From positions 4,288,501 to 4,352,500 of the forward strand of contig NZ_CP075184.1 in assembly GCF_020510705.1 (NCBI RefSeq): a stretch of 64,000 bases of DNA. The letters run 5' to 3'. This DNA comes from Acidovorax radicis (GTDB lineage: Bacteria; Pseudomonadota; Gammaproteobacteria; Burkholderiales; Burkholderiaceae_C). Under the pieces are notes generated by a model that made no database searches, was not told the origin of the DNA, and worked only from the letters and a program-made list of their open reading frames with translations. Made by a program: the position numbers and the translations under genes. This document shows, piece by piece, positions 45,310 to 55,485 of this stretch; within the stretch, counting starts at the first letter, position 1; each line of letters opens with the position of its first letter.

Positions 45310-45996
45310 ATGCTCCACCTCCACCACTGCATCAGCGCCCGCTCCTTCCGCCCCCTGTGGATGCTCGAAGAGCTGCAACTGCCCTACCAGCTCCACATGC
45401 TGCCCTTCCCACCCCGCGCCAAGGCGCGGTGGTTTCTGGACGAGAACCCATTGGGCACGGTGCCGCTGTTGGTGCAGGGCGAGGCGCCGAACGAGGTGCG
45501 CATGACCGAATCCGCCGCCATGTGCCAATACCTGGCGGCCACGCACCCCGATGCAGGGCTGGATGTGGCGCCCACGCACCCGGCGTATGGCGCGTACCTG
45601 AACTGGCTGCACATGAGCGATGCCACGCTGACCTTCCCGCAGACGCTGGTGCTGCGCTACGGGCGCTTTGAGCCTGCAGAGCGCCAGCAGCCGCAGGTGG
45701 TGGAGGACTACAGCCGCTGGTTTCTGGCCCGGTTGCGCGCCGTAGAGACGGCACTGGCCCACAGCGCCAGTGACTATCTGTGCGCAGGCCGCTTTACGGC
45801 AGCGGATGTGGCGGTGGGCTATGCCTTGCTGCTGGCGCAGCACCTGGGGCTGGCTCCGCAATTTGGCCCAGCCACCCAGGCCTATTGGCAGCGTTTGCAG
45901 GCCCGGCCCGGTTACCAGCGGGCCATGGTGGCGCAACTGCGGGCGGCCGAAGAACAAGGCGTGCCCACCACGCCCGCGCCAGATACGCAGCCTTGA
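45310..45996 (+). CDS. Glutathione S-transferase family protein
   Basis: 228 aa. The N-terminal thioredoxin-like domain (MLHLHHCISARSFRPLWMLEELQLPYQLHML, then the cis-Pro segment LGTVPLLV and MTESAAMCQYLAAT for glutathione binding) is followed by a helical C-domain with the N-capping region FTAADVAVGYALLLAQ. Probable catalytic Ser in CISARSFR. Starts at ATG 45310, 8 nt after the preceding stop. Substrate unknown. Confidence 0.93.
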   Translation: MLHLHHCISARSFRPLWMLEELQLPYQLHMLPFPPRAKARWFLDENPLGTVPLLVQGEAPNEVRMTESAAMCQYLAATHPDAGLDVAPTHPAYGAYLNWLHMSDATLTFPQTLVLRYGRFEPAERQQPQVVEDYSRWFLARLRAVETALAHSASDYLCAGRFTAADVAVGYALLLAQHLGLAPQFGPATQAYWQRLQARPGYQRAMVAQLRAAEEQGVPTTPAPDTQP

Positions 45997-46038
45997 GCTT
46001 TCTCCCCATCTCCCCGTTTCTATGGAGTGCGCAGCATC

Positions 46039-46827
46039 ATGTTCAAGCAACTCATCTGTATCGCAGCACTGGCCCTGTCATTCACGGCTATGGCCCAGCA
46101 GCAACCCACGGTGGTGGACCTGCCCACCCGCCCCGGCGTCACGCAGCGCATGCTGGTGATCACTCCGCCAGAGCCCAAAGCCGCCGTCATCCTGCTGGCG
46201 GGCGGGCATGGGGGGCTGCAGATATTTCAGAACGGAGCGTTCAAGTGGGGGGAAGGTAACTTCCTCGTCAGGTCGCGGCAGCTATTCGCCGACAAGGGCT
46301 TGATGGCGGTGGTGGTGGACGCTCCATCAGATCGGCAACGCCCCCCGTTTCTCAACGGCTTTCGCCAAACGGAGGAGCATGCGGCTGATTTGAAAGCGAC
46401 CATTGCCTGGGCGAAAGCCACGGCCAAAGTGCCCGTGTGGCTGGTGGGCACCAGCCGTGGCACGCAGTCGGCGGCTTATGCGGCCACGGTACTGCAGGGC
46501 GCAGACGCCCCCGATGGCGTGGTGTTGACGGCGACCATCCTCACGGATGACAAGCAGCGCCCGGTGACGGCCATGGCACTGGAAAAAATCCAGGTGCCGG
46601 TGTTGGTGGTGCACCACCAGCAAGATGGGTGCGCGCATTGCGCGTACACCGAAGTTCCGGGCTTGATGGGCAAGCTGACCCACGCACGCCGCAGTCAGCT
46701 CATCACCACCACCGGCGGCAAGAACCAGGGGGATGCCTGCGCGGCATTTGCCCACCACGGCTTCAACGGCCTGGAGGCCGACGTGGTCGGGCAAATTGCC
46801 GACTGGATTCTGGCCCCGGCCCGCTAG
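46039..46827 (+). CDS. Secreted alpha/beta-hydrolase
   Basis: 262 aa with signal peptide MFKQLICIAALALSFTAMA (cleavage before QQQP). The hydrolase core has LLAGGHGGLQ (oxyanion region), the nucleophile elbow GTSRG (Ser in VWLVGTSRGTQSA), an Asp candidate in VVHHQQDGCAHC and a late His (AFAHHGFNGLEADVV). The DGCAHC pair could form a disulphide in the periplasm. ATG at 46039 preferred over an upstream GTG because it begins the signal peptide. Substrate unknown. Confidence 0.85.
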   Translation: MFKQLICIAALALSFTAMAQQQPTVVDLPTRPGVTQRMLVITPPEPKAAVILLAGGHGGLQIFQNGAFKWGEGNFLVRSRQLFADKGLMAVVVDAPSDRQRPPFLNGFRQTEEHAADLKATIAWAKATAKVPVWLVGTSRGTQSAAYAATVLQGADAPDGVVLTATILTDDKQRPVTAMALEKIQVPVLVVHHQQDGCAHCAYTEVPGLMGKLTHARRSQLITTTGGKNQGDACAAFAHHGFNGLEADVVGQIADWILAPAR

Positions 46828-46851
46828 GCGCTGTTCTCAGATCATCGGCCG

Positions 46852-47514
46852 CTATGCCAGCAACGCAGGCAGCAAGGCCATGTCGGCAATCACCTGCACT
46901 GCCCCTGCGGCGCGCAGGGCTTCGGGCGCGCCGTGGCCTACCGATGACGGGCTGTAGCCGACCACCGTGGCCCCGGCGGCCACGCCGGCGGTGACGCCGG
47001 TCACCGTGTCTTCCACCACCAGGCAGCGCGAGGGGTCTACCTTCAGCGCCGCGGCGGCGGCCAAGTACACGTCGGGCGCGGGCTTGGTGCGGGGCATTTC
47101 GTGGCCGCTGAAAACGCGGTCGCCAAAGTAAGGGGCCAGGCCCACCTGGGCGAGTTGCATCTCTACCTTCTGCCGGTCTGCGCCCGAGGCACAGGCGATG
47201 CGGCCACCCAGCAGCGTGTGCACAGCGCGCACGGCATCCACCGCACCGACGATGGGCTGCAGGCGCGCTTGCAGTTCGGCATTGCGGCGGGCGTAGAACT
47301 GGGCCATCCAGGCGTCGGTCAGCGGCTGGCCGGTGTGCGCCTCGATGCGGGCGGCCTCGCTGCGCACGGTTTTGCCGATGAAGATCTCCATGCACTCTTG
47401 CGCGCTGATGGCCCAGCCCGCCTCGTTGAGCATGGTGCACAGCACGCCGTTGGTGATGGGTTCGCTGTCCACCAGCACACCATCGCAGTCGAACAAGATT
47501 GCTTCAAATTTCAT
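46852..47514 (-). CDS. HAD-superfamily phosphatase (beta-phosphoglucomutase/Gph-like)
   Basis: 220 aa. HAD motif I FDCDGVLVDSEP (residues 8-19), motif II in CASGADRQKVEM, motif III Lys in PRTKPAPDVYL, motif IV CLVVEDTVTGVTAG. The family includes phosphoglycolate phosphatase-like and beta-phosphoglucomutase-like enzymes; the DCDGVLVDSEP sequence favours the broad YieH/Gph group. The ATG lies directly beside a copy of the palindromic element, which provides its immediate upstream sequence. Confidence 0.9.
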   Translation of the reverse strand: MKFEAILFDCDGVLVDSEPITNGVLCTMLNEAGWAISAQECMEIFIGKTVRSEAARIEAHTGQPLTDAWMAQFYARRNAELQARLQPIVGAVDAVRAVHTLLGGRIACASGADRQKVEMQLAQVGLAPYFGDRVFSGHEMPRTKPAPDVYLAAAAALKVDPSRCLVVEDTVTGVTAGVAAGATVVGYSPSSVGHGAPEALRAAGAVQVIADMALLPALLA

Positions 47515-47560
47515 AGCTGGTAGCGCTTACCCAGCAAGCGCTGGAGGCCAATTTCATTAA
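47510..47560. repeat. Dispersed palindromic element, copy 7 (upstream of HAD phosphatase)
   Basis: ATAGCTGGTAGCGCTTACCC followed by AGCAAGCGCTGGAGGCCAAT. It abuts the HAD phosphatase start codon at 47514, so its hairpin would lie in the translation-initiation region of that mRNA. Confidence 0.8.
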
Positions 47561-47589
47561 AACCGATAGGGAATGATGGATGGGGCCGG

Positions 47590-48036
47590 TCAACGCACGG
47601 GAGGCATGTCGCCATCGACGTAGTACCAGCGCCCGCCTTCGCGCACGAAGCGGCTGCGTTCGTGCAGGCGCACGGCGCGGCCGCCCAAGCGGTGGCGGGC
47701 GACGAATTCGACCTCGGCGTGGTCGGCGTCCTGCACCCAGTGGCCGCGCACCTCCAGGCCCAGCCATTGGGCGGCGGCGTCAAAGTCCAGCGCAGGCGGG
47801 CGGTGGCTGGGGTGCCAGGTGGCCAGCAGGTAGTCGGCCCGCTCGCGCACAAAGGCGGTGTAGCGCGAACGCATGAGGCATTCGGCATCGGGCGCGGGCT
47901 GGGTGTCCCAGTGGTCGATAAAACGGCCGCAGCAGTCGGCATAGGGCAGCACGGGGGCGGCTTTGCCCTTGCTGCCGCCCGGGCCCGCAGGCGCCAGGCG
48001 CCCGCAGGGGCACGGGTCGGTGGGCCGTGGCATCAT
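47590..48036 (-). CDS. YchJ-family (SEC-C/UPF0225) protein
   Basis: 148 aa. N-terminal Cys motif DPCPCGR ... YADCCGRFI (SEC-C-like metal-binding), then the YchJ core AECLMRSRYTAFVRERADYLLATWHPSHRP and AEVEFVARHRLGGRAVRLHERSRFVREGGRWYYVDGD. Function uncertain (NTF2-like fold). Two adjacent ATGs (48036, 48033) are available and a GTG at 48048; the first ATG is used. The preceding DUF4197 gene stops at 48049, so they are co-transcribed. Confidence 0.88.
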   Translation of the reverse strand: MMPRPTDPCPCGRLAPAGPGGSKGKAAPVLPYADCCGRFIDHWDTQPAPDAECLMRSRYTAFVRERADYLLATWHPSHRPPALDFDAAAQWLGLEVRGHWVQDADHAEVEFVARHRLGGRAVRLHERSRFVREGGRWYYVDGDMPPVR

Positions 48037-48048
48037 GGCGGCCACCAC

Positions 48049-48747
48049 TCAACGCAGCGCGCCAAACACCTTCTTGGCGATGGCGCTGCCCGCAGCGGCG
48101 GGGTCTTGACGAATCTTCTGCTCCTCTTCACCAATCATGAGGTACAGGCCATCGAGCGTTTTGCCCGTCACATACTGGGCCAGGTTCGCGTCTTCCTTCT
48201 TGAGCAGCCCGAAGCCTGCCGCCTTGGATGCAAAGCTGTTGTACTTTTGCGTGAGGCCGACCTTCTCGGTGGCCTCGTTCACCACGGGCAAAAACCGCTC
48301 GCCCAGGGGCACGCGGGTCTTCTCGGCAAAAAAGGTGGTGACTGACGTGTTGCCGCCCGACAAGATGTTCTTGGCATCGGTGACGGTCATCTTCTGCACA
48401 GCGCCCACCAGCAGGTCCTTGCCCATGGGCACGGCCGCCTCGGCAGCGCGGTTGATGGACACCACCAGTTCGTCGATGCGCTTGCCCTGCCCCAGCGACT
48501 TCATCACCTTGGCGGCGTCGTCCAGATAGCCCGGCAGGCCGATGCGCACCTTGGGGTTACCCAGAAAGCCATCGTTGCGGCCCAGCAGCGACACCGCCGC
48601 CTGCGCGCCCTGCGTCAATGCGGCCTTGAGGCCGCTGGAGGCATCGGCATTGGAGAGATCGCCGAGCGACAACGCCCAGGCTTGCTGCCATGTGGCGCAT
48701 AGCAGGGCACTCATTACACTGGCTTGGTGAAAATGGCGGCGTTGCAT
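48049..48747 (-). CDS. DUF4197 periplasmic protein
   Basis: 232 aa with signal peptide MQRRHFHQASVMSALLCATWQQAWA. The mature part LSLGDLSNADASSGLKAALTQGAQAAVSLLGRNDGFLGNPKVRIGLPGYLDDAAKVMKSLG ... VTDAKNILSGGNTSVTTFFAEKTR is characteristic of DUF4197. Function unknown. ATG at 48747 is chosen for the leader peptide; a longer frame upstream lacks conserved sequence. Confidence 0.9.
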   Translation of the reverse strand: MQRRHFHQASVMSALLCATWQQAWALSLGDLSNADASSGLKAALTQGAQAAVSLLGRNDGFLGNPKVRIGLPGYLDDAAKVMKSLGQGKRIDELVVSINRAAEAAVPMGKDLLVGAVQKMTVTDAKNILSGGNTSVTTFFAEKTRVPLGERFLPVVNEATEKVGLTQKYNSFASKAAGFGLLKKEDANLAQYVTGKTLDGLYLMIGEEEQKIRQDPAAAGSAIAKKVFGALR

Positions 48748-48865
48748 GGAAAACCTGTCTTTCTTTGATGGAACAAGGGCCGCGCCTGGCACGGGCGACC
48801 CGTGTCGATGAGGGCTACAGCGGCTTCTCGCGTGTATTGTCCCCCAGCCAACCCAGGAGTCTTCA

Positions 48866-49354
48866 ATGTGGGAAATGAGTGTGCCGTGGTGGGAGTTTGT
48901 GCTGCGCGGCGTGGTGGTATATCTGTTTTTGCTGATCTTCCTGCGGCTGACGGGCAAGCGGCAGACGGGGCAGTACGCACCGTTTGATCTGGTGCTGCTG
49001 CTGATCTTGTCGAACGCCGTGCAGAACTCGATGAATGCGGGCGACAACTCGCTCATTGGCGGGCTGATCTCGGCCAGCACGCTGATCGGTTGCCACGTGG
49101 CGCTGTCGCACCTCACCTACCGCTTTCGCCGGCTCGAGCGCCTGATCGACGGGCGCCCCCGTGTGCTGGTGCAGGACGGCAAGGTGGACGAAATGCTGAT
49201 GCAAAACGAGCGGATATCACCCAGCGACCTGGCCGCCGCGCTGCGGGCGGGCGGTTGCCTGCACGCGCACGAGGTGGCGCGCGCCACCATCGAGGTCAAC
49301 GGGCAAATCACGGTGGTGCTGCGGCCCACCCGCCTTCCCTCCGATCAGACATAA
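48866..49354 (+). CDS. DUF421 (YetF/YcaP-like) membrane protein
   Basis: 162 aa. Two to three N-terminal transmembrane helices (WEFVLRGVVVYLFLLIFLRLTGKRQTGQYAPFDLVLLLILSNAVQNSMN) followed by the soluble domain RLERLIDGRPRVLVQDGKVDEMLMQNERISPSDLAAALRAGG typical of DUF421. Role unknown; Bacillus members have been linked to spore germination and envelope functions. Short compared with ~220 aa relatives but with both domains present. GGAG lies upstream of the ATG. Confidence 0.9.
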   Translation: MWEMSVPWWEFVLRGVVVYLFLLIFLRLTGKRQTGQYAPFDLVLLLILSNAVQNSMNAGDNSLIGGLISASTLIGCHVALSHLTYRFRRLERLIDGRPRVLVQDGKVDEMLMQNERISPSDLAAALRAGGCLHAHEVARATIEVNGQITVVLRPTRLPSDQT

Positions 49355-49451
49355 ACCAGCAACCCGGCCTATCGGTCCAGCAGTCCATCGACCTGTCGGC
49401 CCGTCACCCCGGCAGTGCCCGCTCAACAACACCGTAGGGCGGACACCGGCC

Positions 49452-50243
49452 CTACGGCAGCGTGCCCAAAAACGCCGCCAATGCCGCATTGACAGGCGCT
49501 GGGTGGGTGAGGTTGCTGGCATGCCCGCCGCCGGGCACCGGCACCATCTGGGCATGGGGCAAGGCGTCGGCCATGGCCTGGGCGCGCGCAAGATCAATGG
49601 CGTGGTCGAGCGTGCCGTGCACCACCAGCGCAGGCATGGTGATGGCGCCCAACTGGTCGCTGATGTCGTCACGGCTACCGAGCGTGGTGAAGCACTGCAG
49701 CAGATTGGGCGGCGTGGACTGGCGCCACTTGGCCTGCCAGGCGGCTGTGCCGGGCCAGTTGTCGCCCAGAATGATGTGGGCCACCACGGCGGCGATCTCG
49801 TCCGACAGCCCCCCTTCCAGCCAGGCTTTGATGAGTGCCTCATGGCCCACCATCTTTGCGGGGTCTTCGGGCAGGGCCTGCGTGTCCATCAGCACCAACG
49901 CGCGCACGATCTCAGGGTGCGTCAGCGCGCAACGCAGCGACAGATACCCGCCCTGCGACATGCCCGCCAGCACCGCCTTTTGCACACCCAGGTGCGCCAG
50001 CAGTGCGGCCAGGTCATTGGCCGAGTCGTAATAGCTGAACGGGTCGCAGCGCGCGGGGTCGGCCGTCTGGCCGTGGCCGCGCTCGTCCCAGGTGATGCAG
50101 CGCCACGTGCCGCGCAGGGCCTGCACCTGCGGGGCAAACATGCTGCTGTCCATCAAGAGGCCGTGCGAGAAGATGATCACCCGGCCGTTGCCACCAGTGT
50201 CTTCGTAATACAGCTTCTGGCCATTGACTTGCGCGAAAGGCAT
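49452..50243 (-). CDS. Alpha/beta-hydrolase (3-oxoadipate enol-lactonase-like)
   Basis: 263 aa. QKLYYEDTGGNGRVIIFSHGLLMDSSMFAPQ (oxyanion His-Gly), nucleophile elbow GMSQGG (Ser in VLAGMSQGGYLSLR), Asp in VVHGTLDHAID and His in VPGGGHASNLTHP complete the triad. The sequence resembles PcaD and haloperoxidase-type hydrolases, but no pca genes are adjacent. ATG 50243 (MPFAQVNGQKLYY) is the likely start. Confidence 0.9.
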   Translation of the reverse strand: MPFAQVNGQKLYYEDTGGNGRVIIFSHGLLMDSSMFAPQVQALRGTWRCITWDERGHGQTADPARCDPFSYYDSANDLAALLAHLGVQKAVLAGMSQGGYLSLRCALTHPEIVRALVLMDTQALPEDPAKMVGHEALIKAWLEGGLSDEIAAVVAHIILGDNWPGTAAWQAKWRQSTPPNLLQCFTTLGSRDDISDQLGAITMPALVVHGTLDHAIDLARAQAMADALPHAQMVPVPGGGHASNLTHPAPVNAALAAFLGTLP

Positions 50244-50473
50244 GCGGTGCTCCTGTTCAGATGAAGGCACCATCTTGGACGCCATCCGCCGCCCCACGCA
50301 ACCGGCGCGACCCGCACCGGTGCCGCCGGATAGTCGCCTTGGCGTCAAGCGGCGCCATGGCAACCGGTGCCTGCCATGCGTCAGCGCGGCACCCCAGGCA
50401 TCCCATCAACGACACCTTCGCCAGATCAGGGGCTGGGGCTCACGGCGAAGGGTTTTGCCGGGGGATGTATCGA

Positions 50474-50532
50474 ATTCAGCGTTTTTGGCCCCTAGCGCTT
50501 ATTCCACAAGCGCCAGCAGCTACCAAAACAAG
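50474..50532. repeat. Dispersed palindromic element, copy 8 (intergenic)
   Basis: TTGGCCCCTAGCGCTTATTC followed by CACAAGCGCCAGCAGCTACC: a near-consensus copy, just beyond the 3' end of the acyl-CoA dehydrogenase gene, where it may act as a terminator-like hairpin. The remaining DNA of the 295-bp gap shows no gene. Confidence 0.85.
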
Positions 50533-50538
50533 AGCACA

Positions 50539-51669
50539 TCAGGCCAACGCGCGCTGAATGATGATCTTCTGCACGTCGCTGGTGCCTTCGTAAATCTGGC
50601 ACACACGCACGTCGCGGTAGATGCGCTCCACCGGGAAGTCGCTCACCACGCCATACCCGCCCAGCGTCTGGATGGCGGCGCTGCACACGCGCTCGGCCAT
50701 CTCGCTGGCAAACAGCTTGGCCATGGCGGCTTCCTTCAGGCACGGGCGCCCTGCATCGCGCAGCGCGGCGGCGTGCCAGATGAGCTGGCGCGCGGCTTCG
50801 ATCTGCGTGGCGCAGTCGGCCAGGCGAAAGCCCACTGCCTGGTGGTTGAAGATGGCGGTGCCGAAGCTTTCGCGCTCTTTGGAATACGCCAGCGCCGCAT
50901 CGAACGCGCTGCGCGCCATGCCCACGCTTTGCGCGGCGATGCCGATGCGCCCGCCTTCGAGCGCGCCCAGGGCGATTTTGTAGCCCTCGCCCTCGGCGCC
51001 GATCAGGTTCTCGGCCGGGATGCGGCAGTTGTCGAAGTTGATCTGCGCCGTGTCGCTGCTGTGCTGGCCCAGCTTGTCTTCGAGCCGCGCCACCACATAG
51101 CCCGGGCTGCTGGTGGGCACCAGGAAGGCGCTCATGCCCTTCTTGCCTGCGCCTTTGTCGGTGACGGCAATGACGATGGCCACGTGGCCATTTTTGCCGC
51201 TGGTGATGAACTGCTTGACGCCGTTGATCACGTATTCATCGCCTTGCTTCACCGCCGTGGTGCGCAGCGCCGAGGCGTCCGAGCCCACATGCGGCTCGGT
51301 CAAACAGAAAGCACCCAGCATCTGACCTTGGGCCAGCGGCGTGAGCCAGTCGCGCTTTTGCTGGGCGTTGCCGTAGCGCATGAGGATGGCGTTGACGGGG
51401 CAGTTGGTCACGCTGATGGAGGTGCTGGTGCCGCCGTCTCCGGCCGCGATTTCTTCGAGCACCAGCGCAAGCGTGAGGTAGTCGAGGTTGGCACCGCCAA
51501 ATTCTTCGGGCACGCAGATGCCGTAGGCGCCGAGCGCCGCCAGGCCCTGGTGCACGTCTTTGGGGAAGTGGTGTTCCTTGTCCCACCGCGCGGCGTGGGG
51601 CGCGATTTGCTCTTGCGCAAAGTCGCGCACCGCGTCGCGGATCATTTCCTGGTCTTGGGTCAGCAGCAT
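50539..51669 (-). CDS. Acyl-CoA dehydrogenase
   Basis: 376 aa. FAD- and substrate-binding segments: LGAFCLTEPHVGSDASALRTTAV, INGVKQFITSGKNGHVAIVIAVT, IALGALEGGRIGIAAQSVGMARSAFDAALAYSKERESFG, and the C-terminal catalytic Glu motif ICQIYEGTSDVQKIIIQRALA. This Glu position is the short/medium-chain type, distinct from the isovaleryl-type Glu of LiuA, so it probably serves a different acyl-CoA (short or branched chain). ATG 51669; 40 nt after the SDR stop. Confidence 0.93.
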   Translation of the reverse strand: MLLTQDQEMIRDAVRDFAQEQIAPHAARWDKEHHFPKDVHQGLAALGAYGICVPEEFGGANLDYLTLALVLEEIAAGDGGTSTSISVTNCPVNAILMRYGNAQQKRDWLTPLAQGQMLGAFCLTEPHVGSDASALRTTAVKQGDEYVINGVKQFITSGKNGHVAIVIAVTDKGAGKKGMSAFLVPTSSPGYVVARLEDKLGQHSSDTAQINFDNCRIPAENLIGAEGEGYKIALGALEGGRIGIAAQSVGMARSAFDAALAYSKERESFGTAIFNHQAVGFRLADCATQIEAARQLIWHAAALRDAGRPCLKEAAMAKLFASEMAERVCSAAIQTLGGYGVVSDFPVERIYRDVRVCQIYEGTSDVQKIIIQRALA

Positions 51670-51709
51670 CGTGTTGTCTCCGGCTTGTCTTCGTTGTTCG
51701 TCAAAAAAT

Positions 51710-52378
51710 TCACCAGTGCGCCGCGCGGCGGCCGTCGTGGTGCAGCAAACGGCCCTTGTCGGCGGCAGTCACCCCCGCCACGGTGGCGCGCAAGCCGCGC
51801 ACGCTGTCTTGCACGGTCAGCGCAGCGCCTTCGCCGCCCATGTCGGTCTGCACCCAGCCGGGGTCGATGGTGATGAGCGTGGCGTTGGGGTAGTCATGCT
51901 GGGCTGCAGCCACCGCCATGTTCAACGCGGCTTTGCTGGTGCGGTACAGCCACGAGCCGCTGTTCGGCACGCTGCCGATCTGCGACATGGACGAGGACAG
52001 GAACGCGAACACGCCCTGCGCATCGGCCACCATGGGCGCGACCTGCGGCAGCGTCTGCATGGCGCCCAGCACGTTGGTGTGCATGACGGCATCAAAGTCT
52101 TGCTGTGTGGGCGGCGTGAGCGCGTTGGGGCGGCGGATGACACCCGCCACATACCAGGCAGTCTCGATCTTCTCGCCGTCCAGCTGCCAGGCCAGCCCGC
52201 TGACGCTGGCAGGGTTGGCCACGTCCACGGCCAGCGCCTCGGCCCCCAGGGCCTGTACCCGCTCGCGGCCCGAATCGTCGCGCACAGTGGCAATCACGCG
52301 GTGGCCCGCCTCGGTGTACTGGCGCACCAGCTCCAGCCCGATGCCGCGCGACGCGCCGATAACAAGTATGGATTTCAT
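51710..52378 (-). CDS. Short-chain dehydrogenase/reductase
   Basis: 222 aa Rossmann protein. Cofactor motif VIGASRGIGLELVRQY (residues 6-20), active-site Ser-x-Tyr-Lys in SWLYRTSKAALNMAVA (YxxxK = YRTSK), followed by IDPGWVQTDMGG. It resembles the atypical C-factor/CsgA-like SDRs with no tightly assigned substrate. Located between PNPOx-like and acyl-CoA dehydrogenase genes. Confidence 0.93.
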   Translation of the reverse strand: MKSILVIGASRGIGLELVRQYTEAGHRVIATVRDDSGRERVQALGAEALAVDVANPASVSGLAWQLDGEKIETAWYVAGVIRRPNALTPPTQQDFDAVMHTNVLGAMQTLPQVAPMVADAQGVFAFLSSSMSQIGSVPNSGSWLYRTSKAALNMAVAAAQHDYPNATLITIDPGWVQTDMGGEGAALTVQDSVRGLRATVAGVTAADKGRLLHHDGRRAAHW

Positions 52379-52382
52379 GGGT

Positions 52383-52449
52383 AAAAATTTAGATGAAATA
52401 GGGCTCTAGCGCTTATCCATCAAGCGCAAGCAGCTATCAAAATAGAAGT
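52383..52449. repeat. Dispersed palindromic element, copy 9 (intergenic)
   Basis: GGCTCTAGCGCTTATCCATC followed by AAGCGCAAGCAGCTATCAAA: a near-consensus copy, immediately upstream of the SDR start codon (52378) and downstream of the PNPOx-like gene. Confidence 0.85.
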
Positions 52450-52472
52450 ATCCAACATCGACATCAACACCG

Positions 52473-53105
52473 TCAGGCGTCACCGAGCTGCTGCTCCTGC
52501 GCCAGTTGGGCGCGATAGCGCTGCAGCATGGCGACCTGCGACTCCGGCTCGGTGGCGAGGCCCATCTGGTCGTGAATCATCTGGCCCATGGTGGGCAGTG
52601 CAGCGCGGTCCACCTGCGCATCAGCCGACCACAGCCGCGAGCGCATGAAGGCCTTGGAGCAGTGCAGATACGCCTCGGCCACGCGCACTTCGATCACTAT
52701 TTTTGGGCGCTGGCGCTCGGCGGTGAAGAAATCGGTGTACAGCGCCTCGTCGCGCAGGCGCGCCGTGCCGTTCACCCGCAAGGTTTCATCGACACCCGGA
52801 ATCATGAACAGCAAACCGATGCGCGGGTCGTCGAGCAGATTGGTCAGGGTGTCGAGCCGGTTGTTGCCGCCCGCATCGGGCAGCAGCAGGGTGTGCGGGT
52901 CGGGCGACTTCACGAACCCCGGCGCGCCGCCGCGTGGCGAGGCATCGAGCAACGCACCACCGGCTCCACCACTGGCCACCACACAGAACGGCGACAGGGC
53001 AATGAAGCGCTGACAGTGCACATCCAGCTGCGGTTGCTGCTTGCGCAGGGCCCGCTCGCCGGGGGCGGCATACAGGGCACGCAATTGTTCGAGGGTTTCG
53101 ATCAT
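52473..53105 (-). CDS. Pyridoxamine 5'-phosphate oxidase-like FMN-binding protein
   Basis: 210 aa. Split-barrel PNPOx-like domain: FIALSPFCVVASGG, GFVKSPDPHTLLLPDAGGNNRLDTLTNLLDDPRIGLLFMIPGVDETLRVNGTARL and IVIEVRVAEAYLHCSKAFMRSRLW. This arrangement (DPR.GLLF.IPG...LRVNG.A and HC.KA) is typical of the MSMEG_1061-type FMN-dependent family. Likely an FMN/F420-linked oxidoreductase of unknown substrate. Confidence 0.88.
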   Translation of the reverse strand: MIETLEQLRALYAAPGERALRKQQPQLDVHCQRFIALSPFCVVASGGAGGALLDASPRGGAPGFVKSPDPHTLLLPDAGGNNRLDTLTNLLDDPRIGLLFMIPGVDETLRVNGTARLRDEALYTDFFTAERQRPKIVIEVRVAEAYLHCSKAFMRSRLWSADAQVDRAALPTMGQMIHDQMGLATEPESQVAMLQRYRAQLAQEQQLGDA

Positions 53106-53118
53106 GGTGGCTTTCAGG

Positions 53119-54177
53119 TCAATGGGCTGCGAATTCGAAATAGCCGGACCATGCCGGGTCGTAGGTGATGCTCAACGCCAGCGACTCGGCCTCGTCGCGC
53201 AGCAGCAAGGGCGCCAGCGCCTGTTTGGCGAGTTGCTCGTCACCCACGTAGTACACCGCCTTGCGACGGCCTGCGCGGGTCATGGTGTAGGCCATGATGC
53301 CCAGCTGCGGCAGCTCCAGCAACGTGGCCGCCTGGTCGTGCAGGGCCTGCACGGCTGCACTTTCGTCGCGGTTACCCATTGCCAGATCCAGCGTCAGCGC
53401 ATAGGTCAAGTCGGCGCGCATGGCCACGGCATTGGCGCTGCGGTTGATCGAGACGATGGCGATGTCCTCTGGCACGCCAGCGCCATCATGCCCATCGCCT
53501 TCTTGGTCGCCCTGTCCGCCAAATGCCAGCGTCATGACCGCCCAGTCTTGCTCGCTGCCGGGGAAGTCGCTGGTGCGACCCAGGGTCTCGATCCAGTAGC
53601 GATCAAACACCGGTGGCAACTGATGCAGCCCTATCCACTGCGCCTGCGGGTCGCCAGGCTCGTCCAGAAAATCGACCGCCCCCACCTTCACGGCAAAGTC
53701 GTATTCGCCCAGCACATGGTCGAGCATGATGAACGCCATGTTGCGCGCGTGGTCCGCGTAGTCGCCGGGTATGTCGCGGTCGAAGCGGATCTCCAGCGCG
53801 GCCTGCCCGCCATCCTGCTCCAGCGCGACCAGCACCTCGGACGTGGCCAGCTCGAAACCTTCCATGCCGATGGGAAAGTCGGGCTGCGTGGTGCGCTCGC
53901 GAAACGCGCGCACGCGGTAGTGCTGCAGCGCAGGCGCTGCCGCCACCACCTGCATCAGCAGCGGAAAGTTCTCTGTCAGGCCATGGGCGGTGACGATGAG
54001 GTCCACCACCACATCGTCGTCGTCGCCGGACATCTCCAGCGCCAGGCCGCTGAGGTGGCGCTCGATGAGCGCGTTGGCCGCCTCCACCCGCTCGCGCAGC
54101 GGCTGGGCCTGCAGCGATGCCTGGGCATCAGAAAAGTCGCGCCAGAAGGCGGTGATCTCGGGAGATGGTGCAGTCAT
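53119..54177 (-). CDS. Unassigned soluble protein
   Basis: 352 aa, acidic, no signal peptide or membrane segment. Two similar-sized halves can be seen: residues 1-200 (ITAFWRDFSDAQASLQAQPLRERVEAANALIERHL ... DDDDVVVDLIVTAHG) and 200-352 (DIAIVSINRSANAVAMRADLTYALTLDLAM ... GRRKAVYYVGDEQLAKQALAPLL). The second half is reminiscent of DUF695/RraB-like domains, but I cannot name the family confidently. ATG at 54177 has AAGGAC upstream. It lies between the thiolase and PNPOx-like genes, all in one direction, so probably in the same transcript. Confidence 0.75.
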   Translation of the reverse strand: MTAPSPEITAFWRDFSDAQASLQAQPLRERVEAANALIERHLSGLALEMSGDDDDVVVDLIVTAHGLTENFPLLMQVVAAAPALQHYRVRAFRERTTQPDFPIGMEGFELATSEVLVALEQDGGQAALEIRFDRDIPGDYADHARNMAFIMLDHVLGEYDFAVKVGAVDFLDEPGDPQAQWIGLHQLPPVFDRYWIETLGRTSDFPGSEQDWAVMTLAFGGQGDQEGDGHDGAGVPEDIAIVSINRSANAVAMRADLTYALTLDLAMGNRDESAAVQALHDQAATLLELPQLGIMAYTMTRAGRRKAVYYVGDEQLAKQALAPLLLRDEAESLALSITYDPAWSGYFEFAAH

Positions 54178-54223
54178 CACTGTCCTTGTGAAAAGAGCCA
54201 AATCATCCCATCTCCCTAGCGCA

Positions 54224-55417
<1,194 letters not shown>

Positions 55418-55485
55418 GGTGAAGGTCTCCTGGGTAATGGTCAGAGGAAAAATGGGAGGGCGGAAAACCGGGGCTTGGCGGGCGG

